Positions 1 to 7,802 of a stretch of 37,149 nt of DNA are shown here, in pieces; positions within the stretch are counted from its first letter, which is position 1, and each line of letters begins with the position of its first letter. The notes beneath the pieces are model-generated. The model was not told where the DNA came from. It saw nothing but the letters and a program-made list of their open reading frames with translations, and searched no databases. Origin of the DNA: JBHHYU01 sp046757725. Lineage in GTDB: Bacteria; Desulfobacterota; Binatia; UBA9968. The position numbers and the translations under genes are program-made. The stretch covers positions 1-37,149 of the forward strand of contig JBHHYU010000019.1 in the NCBI GenBank assembly GCA_046757725.1, read 5' to 3'.

Positions 1-1213
1 CTGCCGCCTTTGCTGCCACCTTGTTCGCATTTTCCAGGTAAGCCCGGTCGTAACGATTGTGCTCGATGATCCACCGAACCATCCCCAGCGCCAGGGCAGC
101 GTCGGTGCCCGGTTTGATCGGCATCCATTTCCAGGCCTTGGCCGCTGTCTTAGAACATCGGGGATCCACGACAGCAATTTTTAACCTGCCGGAGACCAAT
201 CCCTCAGTCACCTTTTCCGCTATGTTGGTGGGGCCGAAGTTCGCCTCAAAGGCCCCTGTCCCGAAGAAGAGAATGAACTCGCTGTGGAGGGCATCCGGTT
301 TCATGTGGTGCTTACCATGCCCCCATCTGCCTTTTTTATATTGCTTGGTGACCTCGTTGTAGGCAATGTGATGGCTCTGCTCACAGATGGTGGTATGATC
401 GTACCAGTTGATGCTCCCAAAGCCCCCTTTCAGCCATCGCTTTACGGGCTCCTTCCGCCCGTGCTCGATCCGGCCCGCCTGGAAGACGAACTGGTTGTTT
501 TTCGGACCGAGGTCCGGATGATTCGGATCCATCAGGAACTGGAGATCGTCCCGGTGCTTGGCCTGAAATTCCTCGACCGTCATCTTTTTCTTTTTGAGGG
601 CTTTAACATCTTTCGCCAGAGATTTACTCACGGCCGGGTCCCGTAGCGCATACAGGTCCCTCAAGCCAGGAACGTGGCGGGCCTCCTCTCCTGGGATGTT
701 TTTGAACAGTAGCCCGCCTTTAACAATCTCATCAATGGCCTGATCGAAGGGGATTGTCTTCCAGTTGTTTTCCCCTCGTTTTCCCGCCCTCTTGAGCACC
801 TTGAGGACGCGGTAGGGATCGTACAGCGACTGGATGCCTGCCTGGCCTTTAGGGCAAAGCTTGCCGTCGACAACCCGTGCCTCGGTCGGGGATGAAGCAT
901 AAGGGATCTGTGGCAAGAGGGTTTGCGAACCGTAGGGGTTTCCGTCCATCCTGACCAGCACGCCGTTCAGCAGTTTTGCCTTGATCGTGCAGGAAGTATG
1001 GCACTGGAGACAAACGGAGTAAATGATGTTCTCTGCCTTCGCCAGATCATATTCTTGGGTGGGCGTGAGATACCCTGCCTCGGCCTCACCGACAAGGCCC
1101 AGAGCTTGTCCCAATGGACCGGCCAAAAGAGCGCAGCCTCCAAGTAAAGCCGAACTTTGCAAGAAGCTTCGCCGGCTTAACACATCGGTTGTCTTGCCGT
1201 TTCGGTTTTTCAT
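1..1213 (-). CDS. Molybdopterin oxidoreductase catalytic subunit, TtrA-like (partial, C-terminus beyond window)
   Basis: This is the N-terminal 404 residues of a Mo-bisPGD oxidoreductase (CISM superfamily); the frame is open to the window edge. It starts at an ATG with AAGGAGG eight bases upstream, three bases after the NrfD stop. A twin-arginine motif (SRRSFLQSS, residues 13-21) and a hydrophobic stretch predict Tat export. A [4Fe-4S] motif follows: CLQCHTSC and then LCPKG further on. The gene order Fe-S subunit, NrfD subunit, catalytic subunit is that of the Salmonella ttrBCA tetrathionate reductase operon, so a periplasmic sulfur-oxyanion (tetrathionate, thiosulfate, polysulfide) or related reductase is the best guess. 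The substrate cannot be fixed: arsenate, selenate and other CISM enzymes share these features, and the C-terminal two thirds is missing. Confidence 0.85.
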   Translation of the reverse strand, partial: MKNRNGKTTDVLSRRSFLQSSALLGGCALLAGPLGQALGLVGEAEAGYLTPTQEYDLAKAENIIYSVCLQCHTSCTIKAKLLNGVLVRMDGNPYGSQTLLPQIPYASSPTEARVVDGKLCPKGQAGIQSLYDPYRVLKVLKRAGKRGENNWKTIPFDQAIDEIVKGGLLFKNIPGEEARHVPGLRDLYALRDPAVSKSLAKDVKALKKKKMTVEEFQAKHRDDLQFLMDPNHPDLGPKNNQFVFQAGRIEHGRKEPVKRWLKGGFGSINWYDHTTICEQSHHIAYNEVTKQYKKGRWGHGKHHMKPDALHSEFILFFGTGAFEANFGPTNIAEKVTEGLVSGRLKIAVVDPRCSKTAAKAWKWMPIKPGTDAALALGMVRWIIEHNRYDRAYLENANKVAAKAA

Positions 1214-1216
1214 CGC

Positions 1217-2434
1217 TCACACCTCCTTCGCGGTTGTGATAGGGAGAAGCTTGTACCCTGCATAGAAGAGGCCCACCCCTAAGGTGACAACAAACAGCGC
1301 TACGAGCCACTCCATCATGCTCGGAAAATAACTGAGGCTTAATCGAGGATCCGTGTAAGCCCGCTCAAGCCCTTGAAGTTGAGGAAGCGCAAGACCCGGG
1401 AGGACGATATTCAGCCGTACACTAATGAACGTGGCCGCGATCAAGAAAGAAGCCGCCCCCACACATGCAACGCTTCTGCCACGGAGAAGGAGCATGAGGC
1501 CGGGGACCAGAACACCGAGCGCCAGGTGCACAACCCAGAAAACCCACCAGTATTGGCCAAATAGAATGAGACGAAACGCCTCGGCATGAGCCGGAATACT
1601 GGCGTAGAGGTTGATGCTGAACTCGGCCCACTCCAAGAGAATATCAAGGGCAAGAAGGCCGAGAGTGATCCTTCCCAAATAGTAGGTAAGCTCTCGATGG
1701 TCCTCCGAGGACCTAGCCGGCCAGAAAAAAGCAACCAAAAAAGTAAGGAGTGCTCCTCCTGAGGCCAGGGCCGAGGCTAAGAAAATGATGGGCATCAGCG
1801 GTGAGTTCCAATAGGGCCTAGCACCCACCACCCCAAAGAGTGCTCCAACTCCGCCATGAAAGGCAATAGCCAAGGGAACACCGATACTTCCTAGAACCCG
1901 CAAAACCCGGGCATCTCGGGCCAAGGCTGCGGCGGAAGTGTCCGTCTTTCCAAAGCTCAACAGCCGCGCGAGGCCGCCGCTCAGGCCCGGACGCGCCGAC
2001 CAAGCAATAAGATCCGCTCGCAGGGCAAACCAGAGCTCGAACACCAGGAGGATGGTATAAGCAGTGTACAACCACACCATCCACGCCATCATCGACTGCC
2101 AGGCGAAGCTTGTATAAACCTTCCAGAAACGGCTCATATGACCAATATCAAACCAGATGACAAGCAAGGCAGCGACGAGAGCGACAAGGGCCGTAAATAA
2201 AGAAAGCTTACCGATCCGCTCGAGACGCTTCACATGGAAGACGTACACCAGCGTGGAGAGGAGAAAGGCCCCGGCGGAGAGCCCGATGAAGTAGACATAC
2301 AAGGCCACCCAGAGCCCCCAGGGGATGTAACTGCCATAAGCCGCGAGCTGGTGACCTGTAACCAGGCGCTCGTAGACTCCGACAAGTCCAAAGAGAAGGG
2401 CCACCGCCCACAAAATCCAGAATAGTGCCTTCAT
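1217..2434 (-). CDS. NrfD/PsrC-family membrane subunit (TtrC-like)
   Basis: A 405-residue polytopic membrane protein with about nine or ten hydrophobic helices; the first begins directly at residue 3 (ALFWILWAVALLFG). The motif GSYIPWGLWVALYVYFIGLSAGAF (given here by its ends GSYIPWG and LSAGAF, near residues 34-57) is typical of NrfD/PsrC quinol-interacting subunits. It would anchor the exported Fe-S and Mo subunits and exchange electrons with the menaquinone pool. It lies 12 bases after the Fe-S gene and 3 bases before the catalytic gene, so the three are clearly one operon. The length is somewhat above PsrC/NrfD (about 320) and closer to the longer TtrC/HybB/DmsC-like members. Family assignment is firm; direction of electron flow is inferred. 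Confidence 0.88.
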   Translation of the reverse strand: MKALFWILWAVALLFGLVGVYERLVTGHQLAAYGSYIPWGLWVALYVYFIGLSAGAFLLSTLVYVFHVKRLERIGKLSLFTALVALVAALLVIWFDIGHMSRFWKVYTSFAWQSMMAWMVWLYTAYTILLVFELWFALRADLIAWSARPGLSGGLARLLSFGKTDTSAAALARDARVLRVLGSIGVPLAIAFHGGVGALFGVVGARPYWNSPLMPIIFLASALASGGALLTFLVAFFWPARSSEDHRELTYYLGRITLGLLALDILLEWAEFSINLYASIPAHAEAFRLILFGQYWWVFWVVHLALGVLVPGLMLLLRGRSVACVGAASFLIAATFISVRLNIVLPGLALPQLQGLERAYTDPRLSLSYFPSMMEWLVALFVVTLGVGLFYAGYKLLPITTAKEV

Positions 2435-2446
2435 AGCAATTCCCTC

Positions 2447-3304
2447 CTACAACAGATAGTAGGTTTTCGGGTTGGTCCCAAGCTCCTCCTTGAGTCTCAT
2501 TACGCGGGGGGAGCTGATCAGTTTAGACACGATGCTTTCAGAATCGTTCGCGTCACCGAAGTAGGTAGCTCCCCCGATACAGGTTGTCACGCAGGCAGGG
2601 AGCATACCGGCATTCAACCGGTGGAGACAGAACTGACATTTGCGGACATTGCCCTCAGGAGACTGTCCGTTTTGACGCGGCCATGAACGCCCGTATTCGG
2701 GCGATGGTGACCTCTCGTAGGCTTCCGGCCCCCCAGGTGTATCGTCGGTGTAGTTTTGCCCAAAATCGAAATAGCGGGCGCCATAGGGACAGGCCGGGAT
2801 ACAGTACCGACAACCGATGCATTGGTTGTAGTCGATCTCGACAATACCATCAGGCCGTTTGTAGGTGGCCTTCACGGGACAGACCGGCACGCAGGGCGGG
2901 TTGTCGCACTGCATGCATGGGCGCGGGATGAAGCGCCTGGAGACATTCGGGTATTTGCCGATCTCCTCCTCTATGACCGGCCGGTAGACGACTCCCGGAG
3001 GGAGATGGTTTTCCGCTTTACACGCTACCGTACAAGCGGAACAACCGACACATTTATGCAAGTCAATCACCATAACCCAGCGTCTTTTCTCAATAGACTT
3101 CTTCATCGCACGCTGCAGATCTCTCTGCATACGCACGACGATACCTTCTCCGTCGGGAAGTACGGGCAATGACCTTGTCTCGGTAGCAGATTCTGCCGGT
3201 TTTGCTTTGGCTAGAAGCCCGGCCGCACCAGCCGTGCCGGCCAGCATAGCCTTGAGAAATGTTCGTCTGTCTTCGGTACCCTTTCGGACCTTTAGGTTTT
3301 CCAT
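2447..3304 (-). CDS. Four-cluster [4Fe-4S] ferredoxin subunit, Tat-exported (TtrB/NrfC-like)
   Basis: A 285-residue electron-transfer subunit. I start it at the ATG at 3304, which has AGGAGG just upstream, rather than at an in-frame TTG at 3331 that would swallow that ribosome site. The Tat motif DRRTFLKAM (residues 12-20) is followed by a short Ala/Gly-rich hydrophobic region. Sixteen cysteines lie in four groups: C85/88/91/95, C130/133/138/142, C162/165/168/172 and C223/226/238/242, the DmsB/NrfC/TtrB arrangement of four cubanes. It would pass electrons between the NrfD subunit and the Mo subunit. First gene of the operon; a sigma-54 promoter lies at 3377-3391, giving a leader of about 60 bases. 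Confidence 0.9.
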   Translation of the reverse strand: MENLKVRKGTEDRRTFLKAMLAGTAGAAGLLAKAKPAESATETRSLPVLPDGEGIVVRMQRDLQRAMKKSIEKRRWVMVIDLHKCVGCSACTVACKAENHLPPGVVYRPVIEEEIGKYPNVSRRFIPRPCMQCDNPPCVPVCPVKATYKRPDGIVEIDYNQCIGCRYCIPACPYGARYFDFGQNYTDDTPGGPEAYERSPSPEYGRSWPRQNGQSPEGNVRKCQFCLHRLNAGMLPACVTTCIGGATYFGDANDSESIVSKLISSPRVMRLKEELGTNPKTYYLL

Positions 3305-3740
3305 GAGGCCTCCTGGTTTTTTTCGTCCCAATTACAAAAGCGATTTGTTATTTGCCTTTTTGGTAGAGATTCTCCCGCAAAACTTATGCCAGATTTTTAT
3401 GAATTAGTTATTCTAATGAAAGGAACGGTGTATTCTTATTTTAGATGAAATAGTTTGGAAAATTTCACTAACGAAAACAACGAGTCTTATGATTTGGCCC
3501 ATCAGAGAGATATGAGTGGCTGAAAATAACTCTGAGATCTGCGGCGAAAACAGTTGGTGATTATTTCCTATGTTTGGGAAAAAGCTGCAGACTCCATCGC
3601 AGTACTGGGAATCTGGTGAGGCAAAACGGTTTTTGCAACTTAAAAAAAAGCGGGGCAAGATTAGACTTGTTGTAATCTCCGCTGCTCTTTATCTATATCG
3701 GAACATTGCCTGGCCTATTTTTTGCTCAAAAGACAACCTT
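3305..3740. other. Divergent intergenic region between the TtrBCA-like operon and lysR
   Basis: This 436-base stretch is AT-rich and holds the minus-strand sigma-54 promoter at 3377-3391. I see no further gene. The lysR reading frame happens to stay open back to 3570, but that part has no homology and no ribosome site. Weak dyads such as ATTAG-5-CTAAT near 3403-3418 could be regulator sites. No strong sigma-70 promoter for lysR is evident. Confidence 0.5.
3377..3391 (-). promoter_or_regulatory. Sigma-54 (-24/-12) promoter for the TtrBCA-like operon
   Basis: On the minus strand the sequence is TGGCATAAGTTTTGC, matching TGGCAYRNNNNTTGC with exact spacing (15 bases). The GG and GC dinucleotides sit at about -24 and -12, predicting transcription from about 3365, 60 bases before the Fe-S gene start. 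Found by eye; no transcript evidence. Confidence 0.75.
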
Positions 3741-4625
3741 ATGGATATTGAAACCCTCAAGTTATTCTGTGACGTCATCAAACTCAAAAGCTTTACGCAG
3801 GCCGCGGCAGCCAACTCCATCACGCAATCGGCGGTGAGCCAGCGGCTCAAGGCTTTAGAGAAGAAGTACGGCACCCCTCTCATTGAGAGGTATGGGACTG
3901 AGCTGCATCTGACAAGAGCCGGTGAGGTGGTCTATAAGGGTGCCCAACGCATTCTGGCCGAATTCCGGGAGGTCGAGGGGTACCTAGAGGAGTTGAGTGA
4001 CCAGCCCGGCGGCTCAGTCCAAATAGCAGCCGTTTATAGCGTTGGGCTCTATGAATTGGATCCCGTCGTGAAGAAGTTTCTCAAAACTTATCCTTCCATA
4101 GACGTTCAGGTTGCATACAACCGGTGGCGTAAAATCTACCAAGACGTTATCAACGGCTCCGTAGACGTGGGGATCGTCGCTTATCCTATTAACCGGCCAC
4201 AGATCCGTTCGATCCCCTTCCGTAAAGATGAGCTCGTACTGATCTGCTCGCCGGATCACCCTTTTTCCCAACAAGAATCGATCAGCCTGAAAAAGCTGTC
4301 TTCTCAACCCATGGTGAGCTTCCAGCGAGATATCCCCACCCGTAAAGCCATTGATGAGATACTAGAAACACGCGGGGTCTCTATCGTCACCAAGGCTGAG
4401 TTTGACAATATCGAGTTGATCAAACGAGCCGTGGAGATGAGTCTGGGTATCGCACTGGTTCCATCCGTAACGGTAAGGACTGAGGTCCAAGCTGGAACCC
4501 TGAAGGCGCTTTCTCTGGCAGAGGGCCCTTTTATACGCCCGATTGCCGCTCTTTGCCGGCGCGGGCGATCCTTGCGGCAAGCCGTCGAGAAATTTCTCGT
4601 TGTGCTGGCAAGAGGTGACCCGTAG
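3741..4625 (+). CDS. LysR-family transcriptional regulator
   Basis: A 294-residue LTTR. The start at 3741 (MDIETLKLF) puts the winged HTH at residues 1-60 as usual, with FTQAAAANSITQSAVSQRLKALEKKYG as the helix-turn-helix core (cited by its ends, residues 18-44). The remainder (about 90-290) is the periplasmic-binding-like effector domain, including a typical GSVDVGIVAYP segment. The CysB/CysL/CbbR branch is the closest by feel. It is divergent from the Mo-oxidoreductase operon, the usual LysR position for controlling its neighbour, yet that operon has a sigma-54 promoter, which LysR proteins do not normally activate. Its target is therefore uncertain. The upstream Shine-Dalgarno is weak. Confidence 0.88.
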   Translation: MDIETLKLFCDVIKLKSFTQAAAANSITQSAVSQRLKALEKKYGTPLIERYGTELHLTRAGEVVYKGAQRILAEFREVEGYLEELSDQPGGSVQIAAVYSVGLYELDPVVKKFLKTYPSIDVQVAYNRWRKIYQDVINGSVDVGIVAYPINRPQIRSIPFRKDELVLICSPDHPFSQQESISLKKLSSQPMVSFQRDIPTRKAIDEILETRGVSIVTKAEFDNIELIKRAVEMSLGIALVPSVTVRTEVQAGTLKALSLAEGPFIRPIAALCRRGRSLRQAVEKFLVVLARGDP

Positions 4626-4716
4626 TCTGTCTTAGGACCAATATCCTCACGATTGAGAAGATTCCAGAAGCATGCTCACAAGAGCGAGGAATAATGGTGA
4701 GAATCCCAGGCGGGGA

Positions 4717-6081
4717 TTAGGTGATCCCAAACTCCTCTATTTTACGGTAGAGAGAGGAAAGGCTAGTATCCAAAAGCCGCGCGGCTTCTTTACGGTCCTG
4801 ACCGGCTTGTTCGAGAACCATTAAGATATGCTGCTTTTCGAACTGTCTTAAAGCCTCTTTCAGATTGTAAGTAAAGGGCGATATCATTTCCTTCCCTTCG
4901 AGAATGGAGCGAGGAAGGTCTTTAAGTGAGAGCCATTCCCCTTCTGCCAAAATCATCGTGTGCTCTATCACATTGTCCAACTCTCGCACGTTTCCCTTCC
5001 ACGGAAGAGACATAAGGGTGCGAATGACGGCTCGTTCCGCGCCTTTAAAATTCTTCTTCAACTCCGGATTATGCCTCTGCACCATGTGCTCCAACAAGAG
5101 AGGAATATCCTCTGGTCGCTCTCTCAAGGGGGGGATGTGGATCTCCATAACGTTCAGCCGGAAATAGAGATCATCACGAAAACGGCCTGCTTCGACCTCC
5201 TTTAGCAGATCCCGATTGGTGGCAGCTAAAACTCTTACGTCGATTCGGCGGGGAGACGTGTTACCGATGGGAAGGATTTCTTTGACCTCAAGGGCCCGTA
5301 GGAGTTTGACTTGGAGATGCTGCGGTATTTCACCGATCTCATCCAGGAAGATGGTTCCACCGCGGGCCTTTTCAAAAAGTCCCTCCTGATTGGCAAAGGC
5401 CCCGGTAAAAGAACCTTTCATATGGCCAAAGAGAAGACTTTCCAGGAGAGTCTCAGGCAAGGCCCCGCAGTTAACCGGGAGAAAGAGTTTTTCATCCCGG
5501 TCACTATGGGCGTGTATGGCACGGGCAATGAGTTCCTTTCCTGTGCCACTCTCTCCCGAGATCAGAACCGTGGCCTGGGTGGGTGCAACCTTTTTGACCA
5601 CCTCGAGGACATCCCTCAATGCCTTGCTCCTACCGATGATCTCTCTAAAATCTTGTTCCCGATGTATCCGACGCCGGAGAGATTGTATATCCTCTGCCCG
5701 CTGTTGGATATCAATCAGCTGAACCACCCTATCCGCAACTTCGTTGGCGGAGACCGGTTTTAAGAGGTAGTCCTGGGCTCCCTCGCGGAATGCTTCAATA
5801 GCTGTTTCAAGAGAACCTCGGGAGGCCACAAGAAGTCCTAGAGTCCGAGGAGACAGGTTACGGGCTTGTTTGAGGAGATCGAGACCACCTACCTCAGGCA
5901 AATCCAGCTCACTGACGATGAGATCCACATCGCGGTTTTTAACAGCCTCTACGGCTGCGTTTCCATCACGCGCCCACTCCACGTCATGCCCCACGGCCAC
6001 CAGAAGCTGACGTAGGGGCTCGCATAGTGAAACCTCCCTACCGGCTATCAAAAGACGAGCCACTATTGCACCCAATTTCAA
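4717..6081 (-). CDS. NtrC-family sigma-54 activator with degenerate receiver domain
   Basis: A 454-residue response-regulator-like activator: receiver (about 9-125), AAA+ (about 147-385), Fis HTH at the C-terminus (KEAARLLDTSLSSLYRKIEEFG). The AAA+ part looks active: Walker A GESGTGK (177-183), the sigma-54 contact loop reads GSFTGA (224-229) instead of GAFTGA, and Walker B is GGTIFLDEIGEI. The receiver is atypical. The acidic pair is replaced (LLIAGREVSL), the phosphoacceptor position is Glu59 (VSELDLP), and the Thr switch is Ala87, while Lys109 is kept. Phosphorylation is thus unlikely. An in-frame stop lies just upstream, so translation starts at TTG 6081, TTG 6075 or GTG 6060; the last fits the domain start best. 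It lies 159 bases after the ferritin-like pair. No partner kinase is visible. Confidence 0.92.
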   Translation of the reverse strand: MKLGAIVARLLIAGREVSLCEPLRQLLVAVGHDVEWARDGNAAVEAVKNRDVDLIVSELDLPEVGGLDLLKQARNLSPRTLGLLVASRGSLETAIEAFREGAQDYLLKPVSANEVADRVVQLIDIQQRAEDIQSLRRRIHREQDFREIIGRSKALRDVLEVVKKVAPTQATVLISGESGTGKELIARAIHAHSDRDEKLFLPVNCGALPETLLESLLFGHMKGSFTGAFANQEGLFEKARGGTIFLDEIGEIPQHLQVKLLRALEVKEILPIGNTSPRRIDVRVLAATNRDLLKEVEAGRFRDDLYFRLNVMEIHIPPLRERPEDIPLLLEHMVQRHNPELKKNFKGAERAVIRTLMSLPWKGNVRELDNVIEHTMILAEGEWLSLKDLPRSILEGKEMISPFTYNLKEALRQFEKQHILMVLEQAGQDRKEAARLLDTSLSSLYRKIEEFGIT

Positions 6082-6158
6082 GTCAATTTATCCGAACGGT
6101 TTAGACGAAGCCAGTTATGTCTACATCAGTTTTAAGGCATATTACAAGAGTTTTGACA

Positions 6159-6222
6159 ATCACCGGGATGTTCTTGAAGACAAACATGGCAGGTCGAGCC
6201 GAAGCTCTCTACAACCGGTGAT
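6159..6222. repeat. Eight-base inverted repeat between ferritin-like genes and the activator gene
   Basis: ATCACCGG at 6159-6166 is exactly matched by CCGGTGAT at 6215-6222, separated by 48 bases. It lies in the 159-base gap upstream of the activator gene. It could be an activator binding dyad (autoregulation) or part of an RNA stem; no T-run marks it as a terminator. Confidence 0.35.
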
Positions 6223-6240
6223 TTTGGTGAGCGGGTGGCT

Positions 6241-6744
6241 TTAAAGTTGATGGGCCGCCGCAAGCAGATTCGGGTCTTTGCAATATCGTGGAAGGGCGGC
6301 CTTTAGTTTTTGTCTTTGGACGCTGGCCGGGACACCAAGGTTCTCCATGGTTTTAGCTATCTTCGGGCCTCCGAGATGAACGAGCTTATTATAAATCGTA
6401 TCTATTTCTGAGGTCTCTATTTCCAGCGCGATTTTAAAGGCCTCGTCAATCGTGATGGATGGGGTGCCTTTGCTGAGATAGTCCATAATCTGTGCGCTTA
6501 GCTGATCCGCTTTTTCCCTGCCGATGCTGGGGTCAACCGCTTCATCCGGGAAGCTCTCGATCATCTTTTCACAGGCAAGAAGAATAGCGGAGTGCTGCTC
6601 TTCATCCCTGGCCATATACCACCAGAAGTCTCTCAATTCTGGATGATGAAGAAACAGATGGGAAAAACGAAAATAGACCTTGGATACAAGCCGCTCGACC
6701 TCGGCAAACCTTTCTAGAGGATTGAAATGAGTTTCAGAATCCAT
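6241..6744 (-). CDS. Ferritin-like (rubrerythrin-type) diiron-fold protein, second of pair
   Basis: A 167-residue all-helical protein of the ferritin-like superfamily. Helix A carries FAEVERLVSKVYFRFSHLF, and helix B carries DEEQHSAIL, a canonical ExxH iron-ligand motif. Helix C has acidic residues in KIALEIETSEIDTIY, but I see no clear second ExxH near the C-terminus, so the metal site may be incomplete or single. There is no rubredoxin domain. It starts 16 bases after the stop of the neighbouring ferritin-like gene, so they are co-transcribed. Possible roles are peroxide or O2 defence, iron handling, or an accessory function for the adjacent redox enzymes; none is shown by the sequence. Confidence 0.75.
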   Translation of the reverse strand: MDSETHFNPLERFAEVERLVSKVYFRFSHLFLHHPELRDFWWYMARDEEQHSAILLACEKMIESFPDEAVDPSIGREKADQLSAQIMDYLSKGTPSITIDEAFKIALEIETSEIDTIYNKLVHLGGPKIAKTMENLGVPASVQRQKLKAALPRYCKDPNLLAAAHQL

Positions 6745-6760
6745 CAGCTCGTATCTGGTA

Positions 6761-7309
6761 TTATGTTTCTTTTAACTTCTGGCGGAGAAATTCCAATATC
6801 TCAACATGCTTTTCCGAGTCACGAATGATCGTCTGTATGAGAAGCACAAAACTACCCTTAAAGTAGCCGCCGGCGACCTGTTTCAGCTTCTTGTAATCCT
6901 TTATGCCGTCCTTTTCAACTTTGATAAACTCCTCAGTGAGGTTGAGGAGCTCATCTTTTTCCTCCCGCAAACCACTGCCAGTACTGATATCTTCCTCCGG
7001 CTTGGTCCAATCAAGGCTACTTTTGAGGTTCGAGGCCATCACCTGAGCTAGCTCATGGTGTTTCGCCTCATCGGTAATGATGAGCCAAAGAAGAAATCTG
7101 ACAAGGGGGCTCCTCGACCTATTGGCTATCTCTCGATAGCGCTCCGTGAACTTCCGTTCCTGACGCTCGTGAAAATTGAATTGGTTTAATAGTCGTTCTC
7201 CAGGGGAGATCTCTGAAGATCCCGGATCAGGAGGTTGAGGAATATAGGCTGCCGATTCCTCCGGGAAGAAAAATGCATCCGCCGGCGATACCTCACGGAA
7301 CTTACCCAC
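6761..7309 (-). CDS. Ferritin-like diiron-fold protein, first of pair
   Basis: A 182-residue ferritin-superfamily protein when started at the GTG at 7309. Iron-ligand candidates are helix A (FHERQERKFTERYRE), helix B (TDEAKHHEL, ExxH), helix C (FIKVEKDGIKDY) and helix D (RDSEKHVEIL, second ExxH), so a complete diiron site is possible. The reading frame continues upstream to 7366, but that lies inside the sigma-54 promoter, and the predicted transcript starts near 7351. The ATG at 7333 has no ribosome site, whereas GTG 7309 has AGGAG eight bases upstream. A decayed relative of its C-terminus lies at 13564-13690. It probably acts with the next ferritin-like protein; its function is unknown. Confidence 0.75.
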   Translation of the reverse strand: MGKFREVSPADAFFFPEESAAYIPQPPDPGSSEISPGERLLNQFNFHERQERKFTERYREIANRSRSPLVRFLLWLIITDEAKHHELAQVMASNLKSSLDWTKPEEDISTGSGLREEKDELLNLTEEFIKVEKDGIKDYKKLKQVAGGYFKGSFVLLIQTIIRDSEKHVEILEFLRQKLKET

Positions 7310-7317
7310 GATATGTT

Positions 7318-7322
7318 CTCCT
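7318..7322 (-). promoter_or_regulatory. Ribosome binding site that decides the GTG start at 7309
   Basis: The minus strand reads AGGAG, then eight bases, then GTG. The alternative ATG at 7333 is preceded by a sequence with no purine-rich site. Confidence 0.6.
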
Positions 7323-7362
7323 TTTTTTTTCATGAGTCGATGGCCGCTCATGCGAAAGTAAA

Positions 7363-7377
7363 GCAAACAGCATGCCA
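7363..7377 (-). promoter_or_regulatory. Sigma-54 promoter for the ferritin-like pair
   Basis: The minus strand reads TGGCATGCTGTTTGC, a near-perfect TGGCAYGNNNNTTGC with correct spacing. Predicted start about 7351, giving a 42-base leader to GTG 7309. The activator gene downstream on the same strand may be read from the same promoter. Confidence 0.8.
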
Positions 7378-7696
7378 GCCCTTCACATTATCAACGCCGC
7401 TAGGTATCCGGATTCCTTAGGTCCCATGGCAGGTTTTTCCTCTTATGGTGAGGGAATTGGGTATTTAGTCTATCCAGGAAATAAGAATAGAATCCCGGTT
7501 TTTTCTTATTAATAGGAAGAAATAGCTCTGGCCCTGATTGGTTTGGACACGATACAGCACTTAATCCGACTAAACGAAGAATTGCTGAATCGCCGGAGAT
7601 TACGGCGGTTGCCTTGTTCTTCTTATCCTTAATCGGTTACCTCTAGCCATTGCTCTGATGCCTTCTTGATAATACCCCCGTCGGCAACAACGCACC
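7378..7696. promoter_or_regulatory. Shared region between two divergent sigma-54 promoters, with candidate activator dyads
   Basis: About 320 bases separate the minus-strand promoter (7363-7377) from the plus-strand one (7697-7711). I find no gene. Two dyads are candidate upstream activator sites: AATAAGAA (7480-7487) with TTCTTATT (7503-7510), and CGCCG (7591-7595) with CGGCG (7603-7607). The second is about 100 bases upstream of the plus promoter, a usual enhancer distance. Assignment to the NtrC-like protein is inference. Confidence 0.4.
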
Positions 7697-7711
7697 TGGC
7701 ACTGAATTTGC
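7697..7711 (+). promoter_or_regulatory. Sigma-54 promoter for the UbiD-HyuAB-DoxX operon
   Basis: TGGCACTGAATTTGC matches TGGCACRNNNNTTGC with exact spacing (only the seventh base differs from the preferred G). Predicted start near 7723, about 80 bases before the UbiD ATG. Confidence 0.78.
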
Positions 7712-7802
7712 GATTTTCCTAACGGACACCCCAATGAGTAGTACCGAATAGTTATGTCTTCGGCTATTTCAAAAATGAAAAATCCCTTGTGAGAGGTTCC
7801 CT

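Noticed and set aside
3570..3740. 57-codon upstream extension of the LysR gene
   Set aside because: LysR proteins begin their HTH within the first residues; the extension has no homology and no ribosome site.
5311..5763. 150-residue ORF on the plus strand inside the activator gene
   Set aside because: It is antisense to the AAA+ domain and has no recognisable homology or ribosome site; similar antisense frames elsewhere (for example 30662-31333 in isocitrate lyase) were dropped for the same reason.
6761..7366. Longer ferritin-like ORF starting at 7366
   Set aside because: The extra N-terminus lies in the sigma-54 promoter (7363-7377) and upstream of the predicted transcript start near 7351; GTG 7309 has a good ribosome site.
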